A DNA stretch of 39,204 bases from an uncultured bacterium. GTDB lineage: Bacteria > Cyanobacteriota > Vampirovibrionia > Gastranaerophilales > Gastranaerophilaceae. The notes below the pieces were generated by a model. It ran no database searches, had not been told where the DNA came from, and saw only the letters and a program-made list of their open reading frames with translations. Both the position numbers and the translations under genes were made by a program. Shown piece by piece: positions 1 to 9,560 of the stretch; positions within the stretch are counted from its first letter, which is position 1, and the number at the start of each line of letters is the position of its first letter. The stretch is taken from assembly GCA_900550295.1 (NCBI GenBank), contig URRM01000006.1, positions 1 through 39,204 on the forward strand, read 5' to 3'.

Positions 1-28
1 TGAATAAATTCAACCCGCCTTTTTTTTT
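1..28 (+). terminator. Right half of an intrinsic terminator (truncated by window edge)
   Basis: The window opens with a TGAA/TTCA mini-stem around TAAA, followed by AACCCGCC and a run of nine T. The matching GGCGGGTT arm would lie just before base 1. It would end a plus-strand gene to the left, and in the other direction it could also end the dCMP deaminase message. The missing arm is inferred. Confidence 0.6.
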
Positions 29-473
29 ATTGATTTTCTAAATCTCTTCGAATATCATCTACCGAAACGTGTACAACCGGTGTTGTTTCATCTTTTTGTA
101 AATAAACATCTTTTATTCCTGATTGTACAATGAATCTTTTGCAAAGTATGCAAATCATTTGGTGTCCCCAAATATACATTGTTGCATCTTTACAGCGGTC
201 TTGTCCGGCCTGAATTATGGCATTTTGTTCAGCGTGAATAGAACGACATGTTTCATATTTTGTACCTGATTCAATGTTGTGTTCTATTCTGTAACATTTG
301 CCTCGTTCAGCACAAGATTCAACCTTTGATGGTGTTCCGTTGTATCCTGTTGCTTTGATTTTCTTATCTTCACCAACAATAACGGCTCCAACTTGAGCTC
401 TGATACAGTTTGAACGACTGGCACATGTTTTTGCTAAGTCTAAAAAATATTCTGTCCAAGGTTTTATTGCCAT
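27..473 (-). CDS. dCMP/cytidine deaminase family protein (ComEB-like)
   Basis: Zinc-dependent deaminase of 148 aa, most likely converting dCMP to dUMP to feed thymidylate synthesis. The zinc site is visible: His80-Ala-Glu82 (HAE, with the proton-shuttling Glu) and Cys108/Cys111 in MICILCK. Family members usually have Pro just before the first Cys (PCxxC); here it is Ile. The N-terminal SRSNCIRAQVGAVIV and the GYNGTP segment are typical of the dCMP deaminase branch. I start at the ATG at 473 because AGAGG sits 5 nt upstream. An in-frame ATG at 509 would overlap glmU by 25 nt and add residues unlike the family. It lies 11 nt after glmU on the same strand and probably shares its transcript. Confidence 0.85.
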   Translation of the reverse strand: MAIKPWTEYFLDLAKTCASRSNCIRAQVGAVIVGEDKKIKATGYNGTPSKVESCAERGKCYRIEHNIESGTKYETCRSIHAEQNAIIQAGQDRCKDATMYIWGHQMICILCKRFIVQSGIKDVYLQKDETTPVVHVSVDDIRRDLENQ

Positions 474-484
474 TGTTACCTCTA

Positions 485-1771
485 CTATTCTTTTGTTTTC
501 TTTACCCAATTTTCAAATATTTTCATTGGAGCTCTACTTAATGCTAAAGCCCAAGCTTTTACATTCTTTGTTGCAACAGCGCCTGCAGCTACAAAAGCGC
601 CTTCTTCTAATTGAATTGGAGCTACTAATACTGAATTTGAGCCTGTGTTTGCATAATCTCCGATAAGAGTTTTGTTCTTAACTTTTGTTACGGGGTTGTA
701 GTTTGCAGTAATTGTACCGGCTCCAATGTTTACGTGAGAACCGACTTCACTGTCGCCAACATAACTTAAGTGTGACACATTTGTATTATCTTTGATAATT
801 GAATTTTTAATTTCTACAAAATTACCGATTCTTACGTGGTTCCCAACGTTACAATTTCCTCTGATATGTGACATTGGACCAATTTGGCAATTGTTACCAA
901 TTTTGTTTTTACCGTTGATGTAAACAGAAGGGTACACAATCGTATCAGTTCCGATTTCTGTATCTTCACTAATCCATGTTGTTTCAGGATCAACGATAGT
1001 AACACCTTTTTCCATTAATTTTCTTAAATTTCTATGATTTAATATTTTTGCAGCTTCTGCAAGTTGAACTTTTGAATTAATACCCAAAATTTCACTGTTA
1101 TCTTTTAATGTAAATGCTTGTACGTTTAAATTCTTTTTTACACCCCAAGCGATGATATCAGTTAAGTAATATTCCCCTTGAGCGTTGTTGCTTTTTAGTT
1201 CAGAGAAAGCTTTTTTAACCTTTTGCCAGTTAATGCAATAGATTCCGGCGTTAATCTCTTGAATTTGTTTTTCCTCTTTTGAAGCATCTTTTTCTTCTAC
1301 AATTTTTTTCAATGTTTGGTCGATATTTCTAACAATTCTGCCATAATTTTTTGGATTCTCAAAAATTGCACTCATTACTGTAATGTCAGCTTTATTATCT
1401 TTGTGTGCATCTATAAAGTTTGCTATTGTATTTGATGTGATTAATGGTGTATCTCCGCAAAGGATAATAACTTCACCTTCAAAGTTGTCCAAATCTTCGC
1501 AAGCCATGCTTACTGCGTGCCCTGTGCCCAATTGAGGTGTCTGAAGTATTGTTTTGGCATTGTTACCGTAATTTTCTTTAACAAATTTTGTTACTGATTC
1601 AGCTTGGTGACCAACAATTACGTATGATTGTTCAATCATATGAGTACCATTAACTGCATCTAAAACATATCCTAACAAAGTTTTATCAAAAATTGTGTGT
1701 AAAACCTTTGATTTTTCTGACTTCATGCGTGTGCCTTTACCGGCAGCAAGAATAATTGATTTAATTCCCAT
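485..1771 (-). CDS. glmU: Bifunctional UDP-GlcNAc pyrophosphorylase / GlcN-1-P acetyltransferase GlmU
   Basis: Makes UDP-GlcNAc for peptidoglycan and glycan synthesis: the C-terminal domain acetylates glucosamine-1-P and the N-terminal domain adds UMP. The uridylyltransferase signature LAAGKGTRM with K22-V-L-H is at residues 8-25, QLGTGHA at 80-86 and the metal-binding Asp in CGDTPL at 107. Hexapeptide (left-handed beta-helix) repeats begin near residue 255. The acetyltransferase His is His334 in SHLSYVGD, followed by GAGTITANYNP. At 428 aa it is slightly shorter than the usual ~455. The ATG at 1771 has AAGGAG 7 nt upstream. The product feeds murA, which lies 1.5 kb away on the other strand. 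Confidence 0.96.
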   Translation of the reverse strand: MGIKSIILAAGKGTRMKSEKSKVLHTIFDKTLLGYVLDAVNGTHMIEQSYVIVGHQAESVTKFVKENYGNNAKTILQTPQLGTGHAVSMACEDLDNFEGEVIILCGDTPLITSNTIANFIDAHKDNKADITVMSAIFENPKNYGRIVRNIDQTLKKIVEEKDASKEEKQIQEINAGIYCINWQKVKKAFSELKSNNAQGEYYLTDIIAWGVKKNLNVQAFTLKDNSEILGINSKVQLAEAAKILNHRNLRKLMEKGVTIVDPETTWISEDTEIGTDTIVYPSVYINGKNKIGNNCQIGPMSHIRGNCNVGNHVRIGNFVEIKNSIIKDNTNVSHLSYVGDSEVGSHVNIGAGTITANYNPVTKVKNKTLIGDYANTGSNSVLVAPIQLEEGAFVAAGAVATKNVKAWALALSRAPMKIFENWVKKTKE

Positions 1772-1823
1772 GATTTAACTCCTTAATTTTTCATAAACAA
1801 ATATAACATAAACACTGTTACTA

Positions 1824-1852
1824 TTGAAATAGTATGAATTTTGTGAAATAAT
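1824..1852 (+). promoter_or_regulatory. Sigma70-type promoter for eno
   Basis: TTGAAA (1824-1829), 17 nt spacer, AATAAT (1847-1852), placing transcription start about 25 nt before the eno ATG. On the opposite strand of the same 112-nt divergent gap, TTTCAA-N17-TTATAT is a weaker candidate for glmU. Assigned by eye only. Confidence 0.5.
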
Positions 1853-1862
1853 CGAAATGTAA

Positions 1863-3179
<1,317 letters not shown>

Positions 3180-3230
3180 TTAGAGTATTTACATATTTTT
3201 TATAAGTTGTATTATAAGTGAAGAAAAGTT

Positions 3231-4550
3231 ATGATTAAAAATTCAGATGACAAATATATAATTACAGGTGGAACCCCTCTTAAAGGCGAAGTTAGTATAG
3301 GCGGGGCAAAGAATGCAGTATTGAAACTTATGGCGGCAGCTATTCTAGCTAAGGGTGAAACTGTAATTCACAATGTGCCTGATTTAACAGACGTTGAGAT
3401 TATGCTTAACGTGATTGAACAATTGGGTACGAAAACTCACTATGATAAAATTAACAAAACTGTTACTATTGATGCAACAGATATAACTAATGTTACAGCA
3501 AAATACGAATTAGTTAGTAAAATGAGAGCATCTTTCATTATTTTAGGTGCGTTAGTTTCAAGATGTAAAGAAGCTATTGTTGCACTTCCGGGTGGATGTG
3601 CAATTGGTGAACGCCGTGTGGATTTTCATATCAAAGGTTTAGAGGCTTTAGGGGCTGATATTAAAATTGAAAATGGTTATGTTCATGCGAAAGCAACAAA
3701 ACTGGAAGGTTCTGAAATTTATTTAGATATTCCTTCAGTTGGTGCTACAGAAAATATTATGCTTGCTGCAATTTTGGCAGAAGGTTCTACAAAGATTCAA
3801 AATGCTGCAAGAGAACCTGAAATTATTGATTTAGCGAACTTTTTAAATACAATGGGTGCGGATATTGTTGGTGCTGGTACATCAGATATCGTTATCAATG
3901 GTGTTACTCAAGATGATTTACATCCAATTGAATACACTACAATACCTGATAGAATTGAAGCAGGTACATTTATGAGTGCTGTTGTTGCAACTCGTGGTTC
4001 TGCAATTATTAAAAATATTTATCCGGCTCATTTAACGTTCTTCAATAACAAGTTATTGAAAATGGGCGCAAATATTAAATTGGTTGAACCTACAGCAATT
4101 GAAGTTTCAGCAAAAGGTAGATTGAATACCGTAAACTTTGTAACTCAACCTTATCCGGGATTTCCAACAGATTTACAATCTATGGCAATGGTTCTTTTAT
4201 CAACTGCAAATGGTGTTGGTATCATTACCGAAAGCTTATATGAAAACAGATTTATGCAAGTGCCTGATTTAAGACGTATGGGGGCAGATATTCACCAAGA
4301 CAGAAATCATGCAATTATAAAAGGTGTTAAAAAACTTATGGGTGCAACTGTTTCAGCAAGTGATTTGCGTGCAGGTGCTTCGTTAGTGATTGCTGCATTG
4401 ATGGCAGAAGGTACATCTGAAGTTGAAAACTTACACCACATTGATAGAGGTTATGAAAACTTTGAAGATAAGATTAAGGCCTTAGGAGGCAAGATTGAAC
4501 GCGTGTCGGTAGATGCAGTTCAAGGAGGTCTTGATGAAGCCCGCTTATAG
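3231..4550 (+). CDS. murA: UDP-N-acetylglucosamine 1-carboxyvinyltransferase MurA
   Basis: Cytoplasmic enolpyruvyl transferase that commits UDP-GlcNAc to peptidoglycan. Lys27-Asn28 in GGAKNA bind substrate. The catalytic, fosfomycin-reactive Cys is Cys123 in PGGCAIGERRVD; most homologues read GxRPVD, so Pro is replaced by Arg here. Both inside-out alpha/beta domains are present, and LRAGASLVIAALMAEG and DRGYENFEDKI near the C-terminus are typical. Length is 439 aa against ~420-440 for the family. The ATG has only a weak AAGAAAAG site. The last codons overlap the start of the next small gene by 17 nt, which suggests translational coupling. Confidence 0.96.
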   Translation: MIKNSDDKYIITGGTPLKGEVSIGGAKNAVLKLMAAAILAKGETVIHNVPDLTDVEIMLNVIEQLGTKTHYDKINKTVTIDATDITNVTAKYELVSKMRASFIILGALVSRCKEAIVALPGGCAIGERRVDFHIKGLEALGADIKIENGYVHAKATKLEGSEIYLDIPSVGATENIMLAAILAEGSTKIQNAAREPEIIDLANFLNTMGADIVGAGTSDIVINGVTQDDLHPIEYTTIPDRIEAGTFMSAVVATRGSAIIKNIYPAHLTFFNNKLLKMGANIKLVEPTAIEVSAKGRLNTVNFVTQPYPGFPTDLQSMAMVLLSTANGVGIITESLYENRFMQVPDLRRMGADIHQDRNHAIIKGVKKLMGATVSASDLRAGASLVIAALMAEGTSEVENLHHIDRGYENFEDKIKALGGKIERVSVDAVQGGLDEARL

Positions 4551-4869
4551 ACGTTGGTATGAACATGATCCCTTATTGTTAGAAGTCGTTGAGCTATTAA
4601 AGAATTATCAAGATGAATTAAGAGCTCAAGCTGAAGTTTTTTTGAAAAAGATTGAAGAAAAAGTTTCTAAAGATGCTATTGATAAGTTTTACGAAATGGT
4701 GAAACCTGTTAATGGTAATCGTTGGTACGATAAAGATCCTGTAATATCAAGAACTATTGAGTTATTAAGAGTTGTTCCTCCCGATGTTCAAAAAGCATGT
4801 GCTGAACATTTTATTAACGCTTTAAAAGATATTGGTGTGGATTATCAAAGTCCTAACCTTAAAGAATAA
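4534..4869 (+). CDS. Small protein with two WY-x-DP repeats (unknown function)
   Basis: I do not recognise this 111-aa protein. It is an internal duplication: 'RRWYEHDPLL..VVELLKNYQDELRAQAEVFL' and 'NRWYDKDPVI..TIELLRVVPPDVQKACAEHF' align end to end, each a WY-x-x-DP motif followed by two predicted helices, about 50 residues apart. There is no signal peptide or membrane segment, so it is probably cytosolic and helical. I start at the ATG at 4534 because AAGGAGG is 5 nt upstream; an in-frame ATG at 4513 has no such site. It overlaps murA by 17 nt, and its TAA shares one base with the mfd ATG (TAATG), so all three are translationally coupled. Confidence 0.8.
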   Translation: MKPAYRRWYEHDPLLLEVVELLKNYQDELRAQAEVFLKKIEEKVSKDAIDKFYEMVKPVNGNRWYDKDPVISRTIELLRVVPPDVQKACAEHFINALKDIGVDYQSPNLKE

Positions 4870-7800
4870 TGTTAAATTTTGATTGTAAAAACTTTTCTCG
4901 TTTAAAAAATAAGATAGCAAAAAATAAGTCTTTTGCAGTAAGTGGTTTAACGTCTTTTTTTAGACTGATTTTACTGAACAAAATCATTGAATATTCTGAC
5001 AAAAAGATTTTGTTTGTAACCTCAAATGAACAAAGTGCTCTTAAATATAAATCTGATTATAAAAAGATTTTTGCAAAAGAGTCTGAAATGTTACCTTTTC
5101 AGACGGTATCCATGTATGAGTCTGTGAATTCAAATAAGTATGAATACGCAAAACAGATAGAAATTTTAAGAAATAAACCTGATATTATATTTGCACCGGT
5201 AAAAGTTTTGTTAGAAAAATTTCCAAAAGAAGATTTTTTTAGGAAAAATTCAGTAGAGATAAAATTAAATCAAACACTTGATATTCAATCTATAGCTAAA
5301 ACATTGGTAGAATTTGGTTATAAACGTTCAGTTATGGTTTCTGACGTTGGTGAATTTTCTATTCGTGGGGATATAATTGACATTTTTTCTTTAGATGAAA
5401 ATCCAATAAGAATTGAGTTATGGGGCGATGATGTTGTTGATATCAGGTATTTCAATAACGAAACTCAAAAATCAATTAAAAAGATTCAATACACAACTAT
5501 ATTGCCAATTTATAAGTTCATTTCAAATGAAAAAGTTAAAATGCCAAAAGAACTTTTAAATTTGGTTCAAGAGGATAATTACTTTGAAGGTATTGAAGTT
5601 TACCAATCTTATTTTAATGAAAATTTAGTTAGTGTTTTTGATTATTTAAAAGATTACATAATTATTTTCGATGAAGCGAGTGAAATTTATTCAAAATATC
5701 AATTCTTAGACGAAGGCTATATAAATCAAAAGGCGGAAAATTTAAAATTAGCCTTAAATTACGAGTTAAAAGATAAAAATCACATATTATACGAAGATTT
5801 TATTCAAACGATTGCTTCTTTTGTGAAAATTGGTATGAATAATTTTATAGATAGTGAGTTTGAAGACGTTTTAGAATTTGATGCTCAACCTGTAAAAAAC
5901 TTTAATGCGAATATTGTTGAAATTGCAAAATATATTAAAGAATATACCTCTTATGATGTTTTAATTTCAACAGATTATCCTGAACGTGTGAGAGAAATTT
6001 TAACAGAAAATGAAATTTTTGATTGCACTTATTTAGAAAGTTTAACCTCATTTGGAACTATTTCAGATGATTGTAAGTTTCTTTTGCTAACTGATAGAGA
6101 ACTCTTTAATAAACGTTCTAAGGAAATAACTTCAACAAAGAAAAATTATTATAAAGAAAAAGCTGAATACATTGAAAGTATAAATGATATACAAGCCGGT
6201 GAATATGTTGTTCATTCAATTCATGGTGTCGGTATATATCAAGGTTTGACTCAACAAGAAATTGATGGACAATTAAAAGATTATTTAACAATTGAATATG
6301 CGGGAAAAGATAAATTACATATTCCTGCCGAACAAATTAACCTGTTATGTCGTTATAGAGGTTCAGGTGCTGTAAAACCTAAACTTTCAAGAATGGGTGG
6401 TAACGACTGGGAAAATACTAAAAATAGAGTTAAAAAAGCAGTTGAAACTATTGCATATGATTTATTAAGGCTTTATGCAAAAAGAAAAATGCGAAAAGGT
6501 ATACAGTTTGATGCTGATACAAATTGGCAAATTGAAATGGAAGAAGCCTTTGAATATGTTGAAACTCCAGACCAAATGAGAGCCATAGAAGATGTTAAAA
6601 AAGATATGGAATCAGAAAGTCCTATGGACAGGCTTATTTGCGGTGATGTAGGTTTTGGTAAAACAGAAGTTGCTATGCGGGCTATATTTAAGGCGATAAC
6701 TTCTGGCAAACAAGTTGCGGTAATTGTACCAACAACAATATTGGCTCTTCAGCACTATCAAACGATATCAGAACGATTTAAACCATTTGCAATGAATGTT
6801 GATTTGTTATGCCGTTTTAGAAGTGCAAAGGAGCAAAAAGAAACTTTGAAACGAATGGCACTTGGTGAATGTGATGTCGTAATAGGAACTCATAGATTGC
6901 TACAAGATGGGGTTCAATTCAAAGATTTAGGTTTGCTTGTAATTGATGAAGAGCATAGGTTTGGTGTTCGTCATAAAGAAAAATTGAAACAATTACGTGA
7001 AAATATTGACATAATTTCTATGTCAGCAACTCCAATTCCGAGAACTCTTTATATGTCTTTATCCGGCATTAAAGATATGTCAATCATTAACACTCCACCT
7101 AAAAATAGACTTCCTGTAAAAACTTTTGTCGGAGAAGAAAATGATACGGCAATAAGAAATGCTATCGTACATGAATTAGACAGAGACGGACAAGTTTTCT
7201 ATCTTTATAATAGGGTGGAAACCATTGATGAATTCAAATTACATCTTCAAAAGATAGTTCCTAATGCTAGAATTTGTGTAGGACATGGGAAGATGAACGA
7301 ATCAGAACTTGAAAAAGTTATGGTTGATTTTGCAAATTATGAGTATGATGTACTACTTTCAACAACAATTATTGAATCCGGTTTAGATATCCCAAATGCA
7401 AATACTATAATTATACATGATGCTGATAAATTTGGACTTGCTCAATTGTACCAATTAAGAGGACGTGTAGGACGATGTGAAAAACAAGCCTACTGCTATT
7501 GTTTCTATAAACATAATAAAAATCTTACAGAAGAAGCCACAAAACGTTTAAAAGCAATAAAAGAATTTACGACTCTAGGTAGCGGATATCAAATAGCCCT
7601 AAGAGATGTGGAAATTCGCGGAGTAGGAAATCTTCTTGGAACAAAACAGCATGGACATATGATAAATGTAGGTTTTGATACATATTGTCAATTGTTAGAA
7701 GATACAATTCACGAAATTCAAGGCGAAAAGGTTGAAAATGTTACTCCAACTATAGTTGATATCAATGTAACAGCCTATATTCCTGATGAATGGGTAGGTT

Positions 7801-8231
7801 CAAGTGAACAAAAAATGATTGAATATAAACGTCTGGCAGATGTAAAATCAACTACAGAGTTAGATTATATTGTCGATGAATGGAATGACAGATTTGCAAA
7901 ATCTCTGGAACCTGTTGAAAATCTTATTAAGTTGATTAGATTAAGGCTTTCAGCTACAGATGCAAAAATATCCGTAATTCGAGAAACAAGTGACTTAATT
8001 AGAATTTATACGCCTTATTCAGCTCCTGAGTGGAGAATTGTTTCGGCAAAATTACCGTCAAATATTACAAAAAATATTAAGTTTACTGTTGCTCCGAAGT
8101 CTTGCACAGAGGGTAATTCAATAATATTGCTTAACAATAGGTATATGAAATTTAATGAAATATTTAACATTTTGATGGATTTGTTTTATTATATTAATAA
8201 AATTTGTTATGAATACAAAGACAATCAATAA
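4869..8231 (+). CDS. mfd: Transcription-repair coupling factor Mfd
   Basis: Large ATP-dependent translocase (1120 aa) that removes RNA polymerase stalled at DNA lesions and recruits UvrA. The N-terminal UvrB-like module covers roughly residues 1-300. The CarD-like RNA polymerase-interaction domain follows (about 435-500, GEYVVHSIHGVGIYQG). Walker A GDVGFGKTE is near 592-600 and the DEEH box near 690. SATPIPRTL and RGRVGR lead to the translocation motif GSGYQIALRDVEIRGVGNLL near 905-925, and a TRCF C-terminal domain ends the protein. Start ATG overlaps the previous stop by 1 nt. All core motifs look intact. Confidence 0.96.
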   Translation: MLNFDCKNFSRLKNKIAKNKSFAVSGLTSFFRLILLNKIIEYSDKKILFVTSNEQSALKYKSDYKKIFAKESEMLPFQTVSMYESVNSNKYEYAKQIEILRNKPDIIFAPVKVLLEKFPKEDFFRKNSVEIKLNQTLDIQSIAKTLVEFGYKRSVMVSDVGEFSIRGDIIDIFSLDENPIRIELWGDDVVDIRYFNNETQKSIKKIQYTTILPIYKFISNEKVKMPKELLNLVQEDNYFEGIEVYQSYFNENLVSVFDYLKDYIIIFDEASEIYSKYQFLDEGYINQKAENLKLALNYELKDKNHILYEDFIQTIASFVKIGMNNFIDSEFEDVLEFDAQPVKNFNANIVEIAKYIKEYTSYDVLISTDYPERVREILTENEIFDCTYLESLTSFGTISDDCKFLLLTDRELFNKRSKEITSTKKNYYKEKAEYIESINDIQAGEYVVHSIHGVGIYQGLTQQEIDGQLKDYLTIEYAGKDKLHIPAEQINLLCRYRGSGAVKPKLSRMGGNDWENTKNRVKKAVETIAYDLLRLYAKRKMRKGIQFDADTNWQIEMEEAFEYVETPDQMRAIEDVKKDMESESPMDRLICGDVGFGKTEVAMRAIFKAITSGKQVAVIVPTTILALQHYQTISERFKPFAMNVDLLCRFRSAKEQKETLKRMALGECDVVIGTHRLLQDGVQFKDLGLLVIDEEHRFGVRHKEKLKQLRENIDIISMSATPIPRTLYMSLSGIKDMSIINTPPKNRLPVKTFVGEENDTAIRNAIVHELDRDGQVFYLYNRVETIDEFKLHLQKIVPNARICVGHGKMNESELEKVMVDFANYEYDVLLSTTIIESGLDIPNANTIIIHDADKFGLAQLYQLRGRVGRCEKQAYCYCFYKHNKNLTEEATKRLKAIKEFTTLGSGYQIALRDVEIRGVGNLLGTKQHGHMINVGFDTYCQLLEDTIHEIQGEKVENVTPTIVDINVTAYIPDEWVGSSEQKMIEYKRLADVKSTTELDYIVDEWNDRFAKSLEPVENLIKLIRLRLSATDAKISVIRETSDLIRIYTPYSAPEWRIVSAKLPSNITKNIKFTVAPKSCTEGNSIILLNNRYMKFNEIFNILMDLFYYINKICYEYKDNQ

Positions 8232-8242
8232 GGAGAATTTAT

Positions 8243-9412
8243 ATGAAATCAATTAAATTATTAGCGATTTTATTATTTTCAGCTTTGTTATTTACAGGTT
8301 GCACATTAAAGAATCGTGAAGCAATCGTAAAGGTTAATGACAAAGTTATTACTCAAGCTGATTATGATAAATTATTCAATCAAACAATTAACAATCCGGC
8401 ATTGCAAATGTTTGGTTTGAACAAAAAAAATGTTGATAAGCAAAGCTTTATGTACTTAATGATAAAAGACAGAGTTGTTAGTGAATTAATTATTCGTTCA
8501 TTAATTAATGATGAAATGGAAAAACGTCATATTGTTGTGACTAAAGCTGATACGGATAAAGAACTTCAAAGCATTATTGAAAAAGTTGGTTCTAAAGCTA
8601 AATTCAATGAAATTTTGAAACAAAACGGTGTAACTTTAGCTGAATTTAAAAGAGATTTAACTGAAGAAGTTAAAATGAAAAAATTAGTTGATATGATTGA
8701 AAAAGTAAAAGTTACAGAAGCTGATGCAAAAAAATATTACAATCAAAATCTATCAAAATTCAAATATCCGGACAAAGTTAGAGCTTCACACATCTTGATT
8801 GCTGCTAATCCGGAAGAAATGAAAGAATTAATTAAAGCTGATGCTAAAAATGCAGACTTAACCGATGCTCAAATTAATGAAATGGTTCAAAAACAAATGG
8901 ATGAAAAATTAAAAACTGCTCAAGCTGTGTTAGCAGAAGTTCAAAAAAATCCTGCACAATTTGCAAAAGTTGCAAAAGAAAAATCAGAAGATGTTGAATC
9001 AGCAAAAATGGGTGGTGATTTAGGTTTCTTCTCTAAACAAGAAATGGTAGACGGTTTTTCTAATACAGCATTTTCTATGAAACCAAATACAATCAGCGGT
9101 ATTGTAAAAACAACTTATGGTTACCACATTATTATGGTTACAGATAGAAAAGCTGCAGGTCAAGATTCATTTGAAAAAGTTAAACCTGAGATTATTCTAT
9201 ACTTAGAAAATCAAAAGAAAGTTGATGTATTGGAAAAATTCATTGACGGTTTGAAAAAGAATGCAAAAATTGAATATGTAAATAAAGATTATAACCCAAC
9301 AGATATTCAATCTGCATTAAAACAACAAGCAAAACAAAATTCAGATGTAGCTGAACAAGTAGATGCTGCAAATCATTCAGCAACTCCTATAGCAGTTCCT
9401 GAAAAGAAATAA
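8243..9412 (+). CDS. SurA/PrsA-like peptidyl-prolyl isomerase lipoprotein
   Basis: Membrane-anchored periplasmic foldase of 389 aa. The signal peptide ends in the lipobox LFTGC, with Cys20 as lipidation site. A SurA_N-like chaperone segment spans about 27-165. One parvulin (PpiC-type) rotamase domain follows, starting at ASHILI (about 181) and ending with GYHIIMVTDRK (about 301), with the family's MGGDLGFFSKQEMV core. The first strand and the first helix of the parvulin domain are separated by a charged, helical insertion of about 35 residues (near 190-225). The C-terminal ~60 residues are polar and likely disordered. SD AAGGAG; it follows mfd by 11 nt and ends at a terminator. Confidence 0.9.
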   Translation: MKSIKLLAILLFSALLFTGCTLKNREAIVKVNDKVITQADYDKLFNQTINNPALQMFGLNKKNVDKQSFMYLMIKDRVVSELIIRSLINDEMEKRHIVVTKADTDKELQSIIEKVGSKAKFNEILKQNGVTLAEFKRDLTEEVKMKKLVDMIEKVKVTEADAKKYYNQNLSKFKYPDKVRASHILIAANPEEMKELIKADAKNADLTDAQINEMVQKQMDEKLKTAQAVLAEVQKNPAQFAKVAKEKSEDVESAKMGGDLGFFSKQEMVDGFSNTAFSMKPNTISGIVKTTYGYHIIMVTDRKAAGQDSFEKVKPEIILYLENQKKVDVLEKFIDGLKKNAKIEYVNKDYNPTDIQSALKQQAKQNSDVAEQVDAANHSATPIAVPEKK

Positions 9413-9433
9413 TTGAGTAAATTATAAAGATAC

Positions 9434-9463
9434 AAAGAGGCTGGTTTTATTAGCCTCTTTTTA
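9434..9463 (+). terminator. Intrinsic terminator after the foldase gene
   Basis: AAAGAGGCT (9434-9442) pairs with AGCCTCTTT (9452-9460) across a 9-nt loop, followed by more T. It closes the eno-murA-mfd-foldase block. Confidence 0.85.
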
Positions 9464-9500
9464 TTACTAGTATTTAATGTAACAAAAACTTAATATTTGC

Positions 9501-9528
9501 TAAAGTTTTTCGAAACATGTACCGACAT
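9501..9528 (+). promoter_or_regulatory. Sigma28-like (FliA/SigD class) promoter
   Basis: TAAAGTTT begins at 9501 (TAAA 9501-9504), then a 16-nt spacer, then ACCGACAT (9521-9528). This resembles the TAAA-N15/16-GCCGATA(A/T) consensus of flagellar sigma factors. The same elements with the same 16-nt spacer occur before the paralogue at 20325. No good sigma70 alternative is evident in the 147-nt gap. Confidence 0.6.
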
Positions 9529-9560
9529 GTAAAATGTACGTAGTAAAAGGAGAATGTGTT

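Noticed and set aside
6473..6709. 78-codon minus-strand open frame inside mfd
   Set aside because: Antisense of the conserved helicase region; no start signal and no plausible product.
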